Below are positions 1-10,190 of a DNA stretch of 64,000 nt, piece by piece. Source of the stretch: Nemertoderma westbladi. Taxonomy: Eukaryota > Xenacoelomorpha > Nemertodermatida > Nemertodermatidae. Position 1 is the stretch's first letter; each line of letters starts with the position of its first letter. The position numbers and the translations under genes are program-made. The DNA lies in the NCBI GenBank assembly GCA_032718475.1, contig JAUCBJ010005427.1, positions 1 through 64,000 of the forward strand, read 5' to 3'. The notes below the pieces were generated by a model that was given only the letters and a program-made list of their open reading frames with translations, had not been told where the DNA came from and searched no databases.

Positions 1-2178
1 TATATGGCACCCTACTTTCGAAGATCGTAACTTTTTTTATCAACTTGTCTAGTAGTACACAGAACAAAATTGGGCTGGCCACGGAACCTTGTCTAACCCC
101 GTTTGATAGAGTGAACGAGTCAGAATGCGAATTATTCCACCGCACACAACAGGATTGGTTACAGTAAATCCATAATAAAACACGAAGAAATAAAGCCGAG
201 AAACCTTTCATAATTAGTTCTAGGAATAATTTGCCCCATTCAACCATGTCGAACGCCTTTGACAAATCCAGTAGACATAGACAACCATAGACCGGAGTAG
301 AATGCCGGGAGTAATATCCAACGACCTCAGAGGCCGCCCAAGTACATTGGGTAGTACTGGAACCAGACTGAAACCCAAACTGCAATTCGTCCAATTGCAA
401 CCTTTGTGACTGGGATAGAAGCCAACAATCACGATTAATCAATATATTAATTAATCAATAACGAGGGTAGAGCAATCGCCCTGTAATTATTAGATATATT
501 CTGATTACCCAGTTTGTCTTTAATTAATGGAATAATAACACATGTCAGGATGAACTGCTAAACGAAACCGTGAAATAAGAAAGAGTTGAACAATTTACTA
601 ATATGTGTACAGTAACCGTAATTCAGGAGGACCATTAATCAAACAATCCGAATCGAACCCAAAAGTAACGTCCGATTTTGAACTTTTTAGTCTATGTAAG
701 GCCTCGTCAACCAACTCGGGTGAGATTTTGTGAAAATCGTCTGTTGAACTTCTTAACTTATATTCAATTGTCTGTTTTAATTGTTCAATATTAGAGTCAT
801 ACGGTTGATTGAATAAATCGGAGTAAATACTGGCAAACTTATTGGCTATAGACTGTGGATCGGAACAATCATCGACTGTAGCACTAACAGTACAGGGAAC
901 TGAACGAAGTTTCTTAATTTCTCTAAATATATCTGAGTTAGTTTGCAAACAAGCCTGTATAAGTAATAGTACTTTATCTGCAGACTTCTTCAATCTACGT
1001 ACAGCGTACTTGTACTGTGCTCTAGTAACCCGGCGCATATGAAAGAGATGTTCATTCTGGGAAGCGTTGGGGCTGCCTGCTGATACCCATAAACTGTGCC
1101 AAAATATGGCTTCTTCCTTAAAAGGTTTTACATGATTTGACCAACCTGGCAAAATTGGCCTGTCAGCTGGTACATTGGACTCCCCTGTTTGTTTACAATT
1201 GCCAAAGCAACAACTGGAGCACCCATCAATCGCTTCAATAATTTCCAATGTGTATTTTTCGATATCCAATCTATGGCTAGGATCGGTGCAAAAAATATTA
1301 TCACACAATACTACACCAGGTAAAGGTTCTATATATCATTTAAAGCACCAGTTAGTTTTATACCAAACTCACGCTGCTGCTCACAAGTAGCAAGTTTAGA
1401 ATTGACATTACTATTATTACAGCTACTATTGACATCAGTCGTAATACCAGCTTTCAGATTAGTGACACCAATATTTAACTTTAAGTATATATGACAGTGA
1501 CCTGACAACAGGACTGACTATAGGACAGTGACTGATCTCTGTAACATGTATAGGTAAAATCTATAGGATTTAAATCCCACAATCGATCTAAATTAAATTC
1601 CTGTAAAAATTGGCTTATAACCTGCACGCTGCACATGAGTCGACAAACGTGAAAAATCTGCATTAATGTCTCCAATAAGTAGCACATTGGAACAATCTGT
1701 TGAACTTATTATATTTTTAATATCGTTAATCAATGTCAACAACTCATCCGATACAATATTATTCCTACTATGTACTGGAAAGTAGGAATTGATTATTAAC
1801 AGTGGCCTTGAGTTTTGCAACGTTAGGCTTATCACCTGTAATCTAGGGTTATTAACTTTTACAATAGTTACATTTGGCTAATGTTTTCCTAATAATAAAA
1901 CATAAGCCGCCAGAAGGTCTACCGGAACGTACAACGCCATCAGGGTATGTAGCCGGCTGTATGATACACTGACAGTGAGAAAAAGCACTTTTTATCCTAT
2001 AAATATTATCACGGAAAACAAAATGCTCTTGCATGCAGACAATATCGGATCCCAACATTAACGCATTGATGAAATCAAGTCTATCTGGAGATATACCTGT
2101 ACTATTATAGGATGAGATAGTTAATAAATCAGAATTTAACGGTCCAACGCCGATATTTGGACTGGTATCATTCGCCAT
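1..2178 (-). pseudogene. LINE ORF2 remnant: AP endonuclease plus reverse transcriptase, frameshifted
   Basis: The N-terminal endonuclease is open from the ATG at 2178 to a stop at 1852 and contains SDIVCMQEHF and RPSGGLCFI, typical of LINE endonucleases. The reading frame shifts near 1870; the next piece (1835-1593) carries LLIGDINADF, the endonuclease GD-N-D motif. A further shift continues into 1687-1481 (NPIDFTY). The linker (1308-598) and RT (about 560 to 1) follow in changed frames. The RT piece is open at the window edge, so the catalytic FADD box and the C-terminus lie outside. At least three frame breaks make this a pseudogene. Confidence 0.88.
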
Positions 2179-2226
2179 GGTTGGTTATTGTTTATGAAGC
2201 CACTGGCAGAATAAACTAAAATCTAC

Positions 2227-2688
2227 CTATTTCTTATCTACACCGTAAATCCACCTCCTCACACACACTCCAGGTGGCCACGTAGATGGCTCGAGGGCTT
2301 TTTCCATGTCGCGAGACTTGAGCGTTATTCGAAAGCTCGCTAATATGGAGTCAACGGACGACTTACGCAGTATGGCAGCTTCTCTAACAGTGATCCCGCA
2401 CAATTTCAAGTTCTCAACCGGCTTGATTGCCTTCGTATTACTATCCAATCTGAAGACGAAGATGTCAGTAGGAGCCGCTTTCAAGCCGCCACCTTGGATA
2501 CTCCCTTTGCCAGTTCCTACAACAAACGAAGGAGCTGAGCGACGCGGGGGTTTCCGGTAGCTGACTACTTCGTAGTTATCCTCATCCAGATTTCCTTCCT
2601 CTACATTGGTTCTTCGTCTCTTGACACTTCCATTGCGATTGGGAGTGTTACCTCGACTAGGAGTAGGAGTATCCGCAAAATTACTCAA
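2227..2688 (-). CDS. LINE ORF1 protein, copy 1 (153 aa)
   Basis: A 153-residue open frame begins with MSNFADTPTPSRGNTPNRNG and has a basic KRRRTN stretch and a C-terminal part with DIFVFRLD, SFRITLKSRD-like spacing and WPPGVCVRRW. This arrangement is familiar from ORF1 proteins of CR1-like LINEs, which bind the element RNA. It ends 48 bp before the ORF2 start. It is nearly identical to the second copy at 4955-5416; one visible difference is I versus R after SSVDS. It is intact but belongs to a dead element. Confidence 0.75.
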   Translation of the reverse strand: MSNFADTPTPSRGNTPNRNGSVKRRRTNVEEGNLDEDNYEVVSYRKPPRRSAPSFVVGTGKGSIQGGGLKAAPTDIFVFRLDSNTKAIKPVENLKLCGITVREAAILRKSSVDSILASFRITLKSRDMEKALEPSTWPPGVCVRRWIYGVDKK

Positions 2689-2902
2689 ATGTTCGAAGGG
2701 TTGGCACGCGATCGATTAATATTACCGGGCGAACCATACACTGGCACGGACCTTAGCGATCGTGTAGGCCGCGGGGGATCCGGTCTCGCCCAGGGTGTGG
2801 CGACATTCGGTGGATGAAACTCTGCAGCCCGATTCGGAAGACTGGTAGCAGGGTAGTCAGACGTCCGATTGGATTCGCAGTCTATATTACTAGGGGGAAC
2901 AG

Positions 2903-3168
2903 CTAACTAACTTATTCACTAACTTACTAACTAACTAACTAACTTACTAACTAACTATCTAACTATAACTAACTAACTAAGTTATTATCTAACTAACTAA
3001 CTAACTAGTAACTAACTAGTAACTAACTAACTAACTAGTAACTAACTAACTAACTAGTAACTAACTAACTAACTAACTAAGTTACTAACTAACTAGTAAC
3101 TAATTAGTAACTAACTAACTAACTATCTAACTAACTTACTAACTAACTAGTAACTAACTAACTAACTT

Positions 3169-3205
<37 letters not shown>

Positions 3206-3294
3206 GTTACTAACTAACTAGTAACTAACTAACTAACTATCTTACTAACTAACTAACTATCTAACTAACTAACTAGTAACTAACTAACTTACTT

Positions 3295-3337
<43 letters not shown>

Positions 3338-3514
3338 TAATAACTAACTAACTAACTAACTTACTAACTAACTTACTTACTTACTAACTAACTTACTAAC
3401 TAACTAACTAACTAACTTACTAACTAACTAACTTACTTACTAACTAACTAACTAACTTAATAACTAACTAACTAACTTACTAACTAACTTACTTCCTTAC
3501 TAACTAACTAACTT

Positions 3515-3556
<42 letters not shown>

Positions 3557-3588
3557 ACTAACTAACTAAGTTATTAACTAACTAACTT

Positions 3589-3619
<31 letters not shown>

Positions 3620-3746
3620 TAATAACTAACTAACTAACTTACTAACTAACTTACTTACTTACTAACTAACTAACTAGTAACTAACTAACTAAGTTACTAA
3701 CTAACTAGTAACTAACTAACTAACTTACTAACTAACTAACTAACTT

Positions 3747-3781
<35 letters not shown>

Positions 3782-4288
3782 TAATAACTAACTAACTAAC
3801 TTACTAACTAACTTACTTACTTACTAACTAACTAACTAACTAACTAACTTACTAACTAACTTACTTACTTACTAACTAACTAACTTAATAACTAACTAAC
3901 TAACTAACTTACTAACTAACTTACTTCCTTACTAACTAACTAACTTACTAACTAACTAACTAACTAACTTACTAACTAACTAACTAACTAACTAACTATA
4001 ACTAACTAACTAAGTTATTAACTAACTAACTAACTAACTAATTAACTTACTAACTAACTAACTAACTAACTTAATAACTAACTAACTAACTTACTAACTA
4101 ACTTACTTACTTACTAACTAACTTACTTACTAACTAACTAACTAACTTACTAACTAACTTACTTACTTACTAACTAACTAACTAACTAACTTAATAACTA
4201 ACTAACTAACTTACTAACTAACTTACTTCCTTACTAACTAACTAACTTACTAACTAACTAACTAACTATAACTAACTAACTAAGTTAT

Positions 4289-4321
<33 letters not shown>

Positions 4322-4458
4322 TAATAACTAACTAACTAACTTACTAACTAACTAACTTACTTACTTACTAACTAACTTACTTACTAACTAACTAACTAAC
4401 TAACTTACTAACTAACTAACTTACTTACTTACTAACTAACTAACTTACTAACTAACTA
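2903..4458. repeat. (TAAC)n-type microsatellite array, block 1
   Basis: About 1.55 kb of CTAA/TAAC tetramers, interspersed with TTAC, TAGT and GTTATT variants. It begins exactly where the minus-strand LINE 5' end stops. Every unit contains CTAAC. No ORF is present. It forms the first half of the array portion of a 2,728-bp tandem duplication. Confidence 0.97.
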
Positions 4459-4673
4459 ACACGCGGTCCTGGAGGTGTCTCGGGTTCGGGGACGGAGCTG
4501 GTCTGCGTGGGTCTGACTTACCAGATAATTACTGATTTGGTGGTGGCATTCTTGCTATTCCTTGGTGGTGCGATTTTTAATTGCTTTTAATTGTTTGTTC
4601 GTTACTTTAATATTGTGTTATCCTGGACCTATTGATTAAATATTTTGCATTAATTAATATTAATGAAGCCCCA
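4459..4673 (+). mobile_element. Non-satellite block inside the TAAC array, likely a LINE 3' tail, copy 1
   Basis: About 215 bp of complex sequence runs from ACGCGGTCCTGGAGGTGTCT to TTAATGAAGCCCCACTAAC and then passes straight into TAAC repeats. GC falls from left to right and the block ends in a short tandem repeat, as LINE 3' UTRs often do. No coding motif is visible, so the LINE assignment is inference. The same block recurs at 7143-7355. Confidence 0.45.
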
Positions 4674-4698
4674 CTAACTAACTAACTAACTAACTAAT

Positions 4699-5630
4699 GA
4701 CAGTGAGAAAAAGCACTTTTTATCCTATAAATATTATCACGGAAAACAAAATGCTCTTGCATGCAGACAATATCGGATCCCAACATTAACGCATTGATGA
4801 AATCAAGTCTATCTGGAGATATACCTGTACTATTATAGGATGAGATAGTTAATAAATCAGAATTTAACGGTCCAACGCCGATATTTGGACTGGTATCATT
4901 CGCCATGGTTGGTTATTGTTTATGAAGCCACTGGCAGAATAAACTAAAATCTACCTATTTCTTATCTACACCGTAAATCCACCTCCTCACACACACTCCA
5001 GGTGGCCACGTAGATGGCTCGAGGGCTTTTTCCATGTCGCGAGACTTGAGCGTTATTCGAAAGCTCGCTAATCTGGAGTCAACGGACGACTTACGCAGTA
5101 TGGCAGCTTCTCTAACAGTGATCCCGCACAATTTCAAGTTCTCAACCGGCTTGATTGCCTTCGTATTACTATCCAATCTGAAGACGAAGATGTCAGTAGG
5201 AGCCGCTTTCAAGCCGCCACCTTGGATACTCCCTTTGCCAGTTCCTACAACAAACGAAGGAGCTGAGCGACGCGGGGGTTTCCGGTAGCTGACTACTTCG
5301 TAGTTATCCTCATCCAGATTTCCTTCCTCTACATTGGTTCTTCGTCTCTTGACACTTCCATTGCGATTGGGAGTGTTACCTCGACTAGGAGTAGGAGTAT
5401 CCGCAAAATTACTCAAATGTTCGAAGGGTTGGCACGCGATCGATTAATATTACCGGGCGAACCATACACTGGCACGGACCTTAGCGATCGTGTAGGCCGC
5501 GGGGGATCCGGTCTCGCCCAGGGTGTGGCGACATTCGGTGGATGAAACTCTGCAGCCCGATTCGGAAGACTGGTAGCAGGGTAGTCAGACGTCCGATTGG
5601 ATTCGCAGTCTATATTACTAGGGGGAACAG
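4699..5630 (-). mobile_element. Second copy of the LINE 5' part, created by tandem duplication
   Basis: This block matches 1971-2902 at a constant offset of 2,728 bp. It holds the LINE leader, ORF1 and the first part of the endonuclease, and ends abruptly at 4699 against TAAC repeats. The abrupt left end matches the duplication breakpoint rather than a normal LINE end, because non-LTR elements truncate at the 5' and not the 3' side. The endonuclease fragment 4906-4694 reads 70 codons and ends in TAAC-derived sequence. Confidence 0.93.
4955..5416 (-). CDS. LINE ORF1 protein, copy 2 (153 aa)
   Basis: This is the duplicate of the ORF1 at 2227-2688, 2,728 bp to the right, with the same length, start and stop. 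The near identity, including the untranslated flanks, indicates a young duplication. The endonuclease/RT frame that should follow is cut off at 4699, so the copy cannot be autonomous. Confidence 0.75.
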   Translation of the reverse strand: MSNFADTPTPSRGNTPNRNGSVKRRRTNVEEGNLDEDNYEVVSYRKPPRRSAPSFVVGTGKGSIQGGGLKAAPTDIFVFRLDSNTKAIKPVENLKLCGITVREAAILRKSSVDSRLASFRITLKSRDMEKALEPSTWPPGVCVRRWIYGVDKK

Positions 5631-6180
5631 CTAACTAACTTATTCACTAACTTACTAACTAACTAACTAACTTACTAACTAACTATCTAACTATAACTAA
5701 CTAACTAAGTTATTATCTAACTAACTAACTAACTAGTAACTAACTAGTAACTAACTAACTAACTAGTAACTAACTAACTAACTAACTAAGTTACTAACTA
5801 ACTAGTAACTAATTAGTAACTAACTAACTAACTATCTAACTAACTTACTAACTAACTAACTAGTAACTAACTAACTAACTTACTAACTAACTAACTAACT
5901 AACTAACTAAGTTACTAACTAACTAGTAACTAACTAACTAACTAACTTACTAACTAACTAACTATCTAACTAACTAACTTACTAACTAACTAACTAACTT
6001 AATAACTAACTAACTAACTTACTAACTAACTTACTTACTTACTAACTAACTTACTAACTAACTAACTAACTAACTTACTAACTAACTAACTTACTTACTA
6101 ACTAACTAACTAACTAACTAACTTAATAACTAACTAACTAACTTACTAACTAACTTACTTCCTTACTAACTAACTAACTT

Positions 6181-6214
<34 letters not shown>

Positions 6215-6416
6215 ACTAACTAACTAAGTTATTAACTAACTAACTAACTAACTAACTTACTAACTAACTAACTAACTAACTAACTTAATAACTAACTAAC
6301 TAACTTACTAACTAACTTACTTACTTACTAACTAACTAACTAGTAACTAACTAACTAAGTTACTAACTAACTAGTAACTAACTAACTAACTAACTTACTA
6401 ACTAACTAACTAACTT

Positions 6417-6447
<31 letters not shown>

Positions 6448-6504
6448 TAATAACTAACTAACTAACTTACTAACTAACTTACTTACTTACTAACTAACTA
6501 ACTT

Positions 6505-6539
<35 letters not shown>

Positions 6540-6680
6540 TACTAACTAACTTACTTACTTACTAACTAACTAACTTAATAACTAACTAACTAACTAACTA
6601 ACTTACTAACTAACTTACTTCCTTACTAACTAACTAACTTACTAACTAACTAACTAACTATAACTAACTAACTAAGTTAT

Positions 6681-6715
<35 letters not shown>

Positions 6716-6962
6716 TTAACTTACTAACTAACTAACTAACTAACTAACTTAATAACTAACTAACTAACTTACTAACTAACTTACTTACTTACTAACTAAC
6801 TTACTTACTAACTAACTAACTTACTAACTAACTTACTTACTTACTAACTAACTAACTAACTAACTTAATAACTAACTAACTAACTTACTAACTAACTTAC
6901 TTCCTTACTAACTAACTAACTTACTAACTAACTAACTAACTATAACTAACTAACTAAGTTAT

Positions 6963-7011
<49 letters not shown>

Positions 7012-7142
7012 TAATAACTAACTAACTAACTTACTAACTAACTTACTTACTTACTAACTAACTTACTTACTAACTAACTAACTAACTTACTAACTAACTA
7101 ACTTACTTACTTACTAACTAACTAACTTACTAACTAACTAAC
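5631..7142. repeat. (TAAC)n-type array, block 2
   Basis: Duplicate of block 1. The interval from LINE end to the next complex block is 46 bp shorter than in copy 1, so a few tetramers were gained or lost after the duplication. No gene is present. Confidence 0.97.
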
Positions 7143-7355
7143 ACGCGGTCCTGGAGGTGTCTCGGGTTCGGGGACGGAGCTGGTCTGCGTGGGTCTGACT
7201 TACCAGATAATTACTGATTTGGTGGTGGCATTCTTGCTATTCCTTGGTGGTGCGATTTTTAATTGCTTTTAATTGTTTGTTCGTTACTTTAATATTGTGT
7301 TATCCTGGACCTATTGATTAAATATTTTGCATTAATTAATATTAATGAAGCCCCA
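7143..7355 (+). mobile_element. LINE 3'-tail-like block, copy 2
   Basis: Same sequence as 4461-4673 by inspection, again flanked on both sides by TAAC repeats. It lies inside the second unit of the tandem duplication. Confidence 0.45.
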
Positions 7356-7402
7356 CTAACTAACTAACTAACTAACTAACTATAACTAACTAACTAAGTT
7401 AT

Positions 7403-7439
<37 letters not shown>

Positions 7440-7478
7440 TAATAACTAACTAACTAACTAACTAACTAACTACCTTAA

Positions 7479-7515
<37 letters not shown>

Positions 7516-7656
7516 TAATAACTAACTAACTAACTTAATAACTAACTTACTTACTTACTAACTAACTTACTTACTAACTAACTAACTAACTAACTAACTT
7601 AATAACTAACTAACTAACTTACTAACTAACTTACTTCCTTACTAACTAACTAACTT

Positions 7657-7690
<34 letters not shown>

Positions 7691-7708
7691 ACTAACTAAC
7701 TAAGTTAT

Positions 7709-7741
<33 letters not shown>

Positions 7742-7838
7742 TAATAACTAACTAACTAACTAACTTACTAACTAACTTACTTACTAACTAACTTACTTAC
7801 TAACTAACTAACTTACTAACTAACTAACTAACTTACTT

Positions 7839-7880
<42 letters not shown>

Positions 7881-7898
7881 ACTAACTAACTAAGTTAT

Positions 7899-7931
<33 letters not shown>

Positions 7932-8704
7932 TAATAACTAACTAACTAACTAACTAACTTAATAACTAACTAACTAACTTACTAACTTACTTACTTACTA
8001 ACTAACTTACTTACTTACTAACTAACTTACTAACTAACTAACTAACTAACTATAACTAACTAACTAAGTTATTAACTAACTAACTAACTAACTAACTAAC
8101 TTAATAACTAACTAACTAACTTACTAACTAACTTACTTACTTACTAACTAACTTACTAACTAACTAACTAACTAACTAACTATAACTAACTAACTAAGTT
8201 ATTAACTAACTAACTAACTAACTAACTTAATAACTAACTAACTAACTTACTAACTAACTTACTTACTTACTAACTAACTAACTTACTAACTAACTAACTA
8301 ACTAACTAACTTACTAACTAACTAACTTACTTACTTACTTACTAACTAACTAACTTACTAACTAACTAACTAACTAACTAACTATAACTAACTAACTAAG
8401 TTATTAACTAACTAACTAACTTACTTACTTACTTACTTACTTACTAACTAACTAACTAACTAACCAACTAAGTTATTAACTAACTAACTAACTTACTTAC
8501 TAACTAACTAACTAACTAACTTACTTACTAACTAACTAACTTACTAACTAACTAACTAACTATAACTAACTAACTAAGTTATTAACTAACTAACTAACTT
8601 AATAACTAACTAACTAACTTACTAACTTACTTACTTACTAACTAACTAACTAACTAACTAACTTACTAACTAACTAACTAACTTACTTACTTACTAACTA
8701 ACTT

Positions 8705-8738
<34 letters not shown>

Positions 8739-8756
8739 ACTAACTAACTAAGTTAT

Positions 8757-8799
<43 letters not shown>

Positions 8800-9046
8800 T
8801 TAACTTAATAACTAACTAACTAACTTACTAACTAACTTACTTACTTACTAACTAACTTACTTACTAACTAACTAACTAACTAACTTACTAACTAACTAAC
8901 TTACTTACTTACTTACTAACTAACTAACTAACTTACTAACTAACTAACTAACTAACTAACTATAACTAACTAACTAAGTTATTAACTATCTAACTAACTA
9001 ACTAACTAACTAACTTACTTACTAACTAACTAACTAACTAAGTTAT

Positions 9047-9083
<37 letters not shown>

Positions 9084-9200
9084 TACTTACTAACTAACTA
9101 ACTAACTAACTTACTAACTAACTAACTATAACTAACTAACTAAGTTATTAACTAACTAACTAACTAACTAACTTACTTACTAACTAACTAACTAACTAAC
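7356..9200. repeat. (TAAC)n-type array, block 3, ending 30 bp before a YAP exon
   Basis: About 1.85 kb of TAAC tetramers with recurrent longer motifs such as ACTATAACTAACTAACTAAG every 100-300 bp, which suggests higher-order expansion. The last CTAAC units end about 30 nt upstream of the AG at 9229-9230, so the array occupies the branch-point zone of the intron. There is no LINE insertion in this block. Confidence 0.97.
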
Positions 9201-9230
9201 TATATTTATTAAAAGATTTCATTTCCGCAG

Positions 9231-9570
9231 GAAGTCTATGCTTGCGACCATTCAACGCGAACGGGAACAGCTGACGAGCAAAACCCGGCGGTTAATAGAG
9301 GCTGAGATGAAACTGAGAATGGAGTTGGAATCCCAGACAAGCATTGGGTCTCCCCAACAGCACCACATGGGGTCTCCCCAACACCACCACTTGGGTTCCC
9401 CCCAACAGCACCACATGGGCTCCCCCCAACAACACCAGAGTCCTTTCCACTCGCCTCAGCTGTCCCAAACAGCGTTATTTAAACCAGTCCCGCAACATCA
9501 GCAAACTCTCTTACAACCGGTAGTTTCTCTGGGCCATCAACTTACTCCACAGCAGTCTCCAATACAACAG
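9231..9570 (+). CDS. YAP1: YAP/Yorkie homologue, third-last exon (coiled coil and Q/H-rich linker)
   Basis: The exon follows a pyrimidine tract and CAG (9228-9230) and ends at CAACAG before GTTATT. The first base completes a codon, then 113 codons follow in frame. QREREQLTSKTRRLIEAEMK resembles the coiled coil after the WW domains in YAP/TAZ. Next comes a run of GSPQQHHM-like repeats and a Q/P-rich linker. This part of YAP acts in the nucleus as a TEAD co-activator in the Hippo pathway. The TEAD-binding and WW-domain exons must lie left of the window, so the upstream intron is at least 9.2 kb and holds the LINE and TAAC arrays. The assignment rests mainly on the next exon; the symbol is by homology. 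Confidence 0.8.
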
Positions 9571-9736
9571 GTTATTATATATTTGTTATTGTTTAAACGT
9601 TACCCAGGCTATTTTAGTTAGACTTTATTGGTGTATCAATCGCAACTAAACTGAAACTAAACATAACAAAACAAGGTTACTATCATTTGTTAAAATTAGG
9701 CAAATTTCTAAACATATTTAATGTATTTTTTATCAG

Positions 9737-10027
9737 CTGCAACAGTTTGCTGTGGAACGCATAGACCAACAGGGAATGCAAGGCATAGCGACTAGTAACC
9801 AAGGCAACCAATACAGCGACCAAGCGATGTCCATGACCAACGGCACCGTTCAGTACATGGACCAGGCGTCGTCATCGTTACTGGTGAACAACATTCCGTT
9901 CCACGCTCGACAGGAGTCGGGGGACAGCGGGTTGAGCGTGGGCGGGTACAGATCCGAAGGGGTTCACATCGCCAACGAACCCATGTCTGTGGGCGGAACC
10001 CCCATGGACGTAGAAGTCGACTCACCT
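9737..10027 (+). CDS. YAP1: YAP/Yorkie homologue, second-last exon (LATS site and phosphodegron)
   Basis: Acceptor TATCAG (ends 9736) and a strong donor GTGAGT at 10028 bound 97 codons with phase 0 at both ends. The translation contains HARQES (9902-9919), a HxRxxS LATS kinase site, followed directly by DSGLS (9923-9937), the CK1/beta-TrCP phosphodegron. The same pair in the same order occurs in vertebrate YAP (HSRDES then DSGLS). LATS phosphorylation there primes degradation, so Hippo control of stability is likely conserved. The following EPMSVGGTPMDVEVDSP is acidic, like the YAP activation domain. A 6.3-kb intron follows. Confidence 0.9.
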
Positions 10028-10190
10028 GTGAGTAGCATAGAGCTCTATCGGGTACAGTAATTGGGGTTGAATAATAATAAATCACCCATATATAGCGCGC
10101 GTATCCCAAATATCGGTTCTAAAGCGCTGTTAATGAGTTCGAAACGTTGTCAGATCAGTGGCGGTTCGAGTTTGAAAATGGAGAAAATGG

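Larger units (their letters stand above)
1..2902 (-). mobile_element. Decayed LINE (non-LTR retrotransposon), 5' end at right, 3' end outside the window
   Basis: Reading right to left, the element has a 5' leader (about 2902-2689), a short ORF1 (2688-2227) and ORF2 with an AP-endonuclease part (2178 to about 1480), a linker (1308-598) and a reverse transcriptase that runs off the left edge. RT motifs are visible on the minus strand: NNYRAIALPS near 500, LLDLSKAFD near 270-300 (motif A) and NGVRQGSVASPILF near 70-110 (motif B). The 5' end abuts the TAAC array at 2902. The ORF1 plus endonuclease-RT layout resembles CR1/L2/Jockey-like elements, but the clade was not determined. Frameshifts and stops show it is not active. 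Confidence 0.9.

Noticed and set aside
2903-9200. TAAC array as a telomere
   Set aside because: The metazoan telomere unit is TTAGGG (CCCTAA); the array lacks the G/C triplet, is interrupted by LINE copies and is followed by YAP exons.
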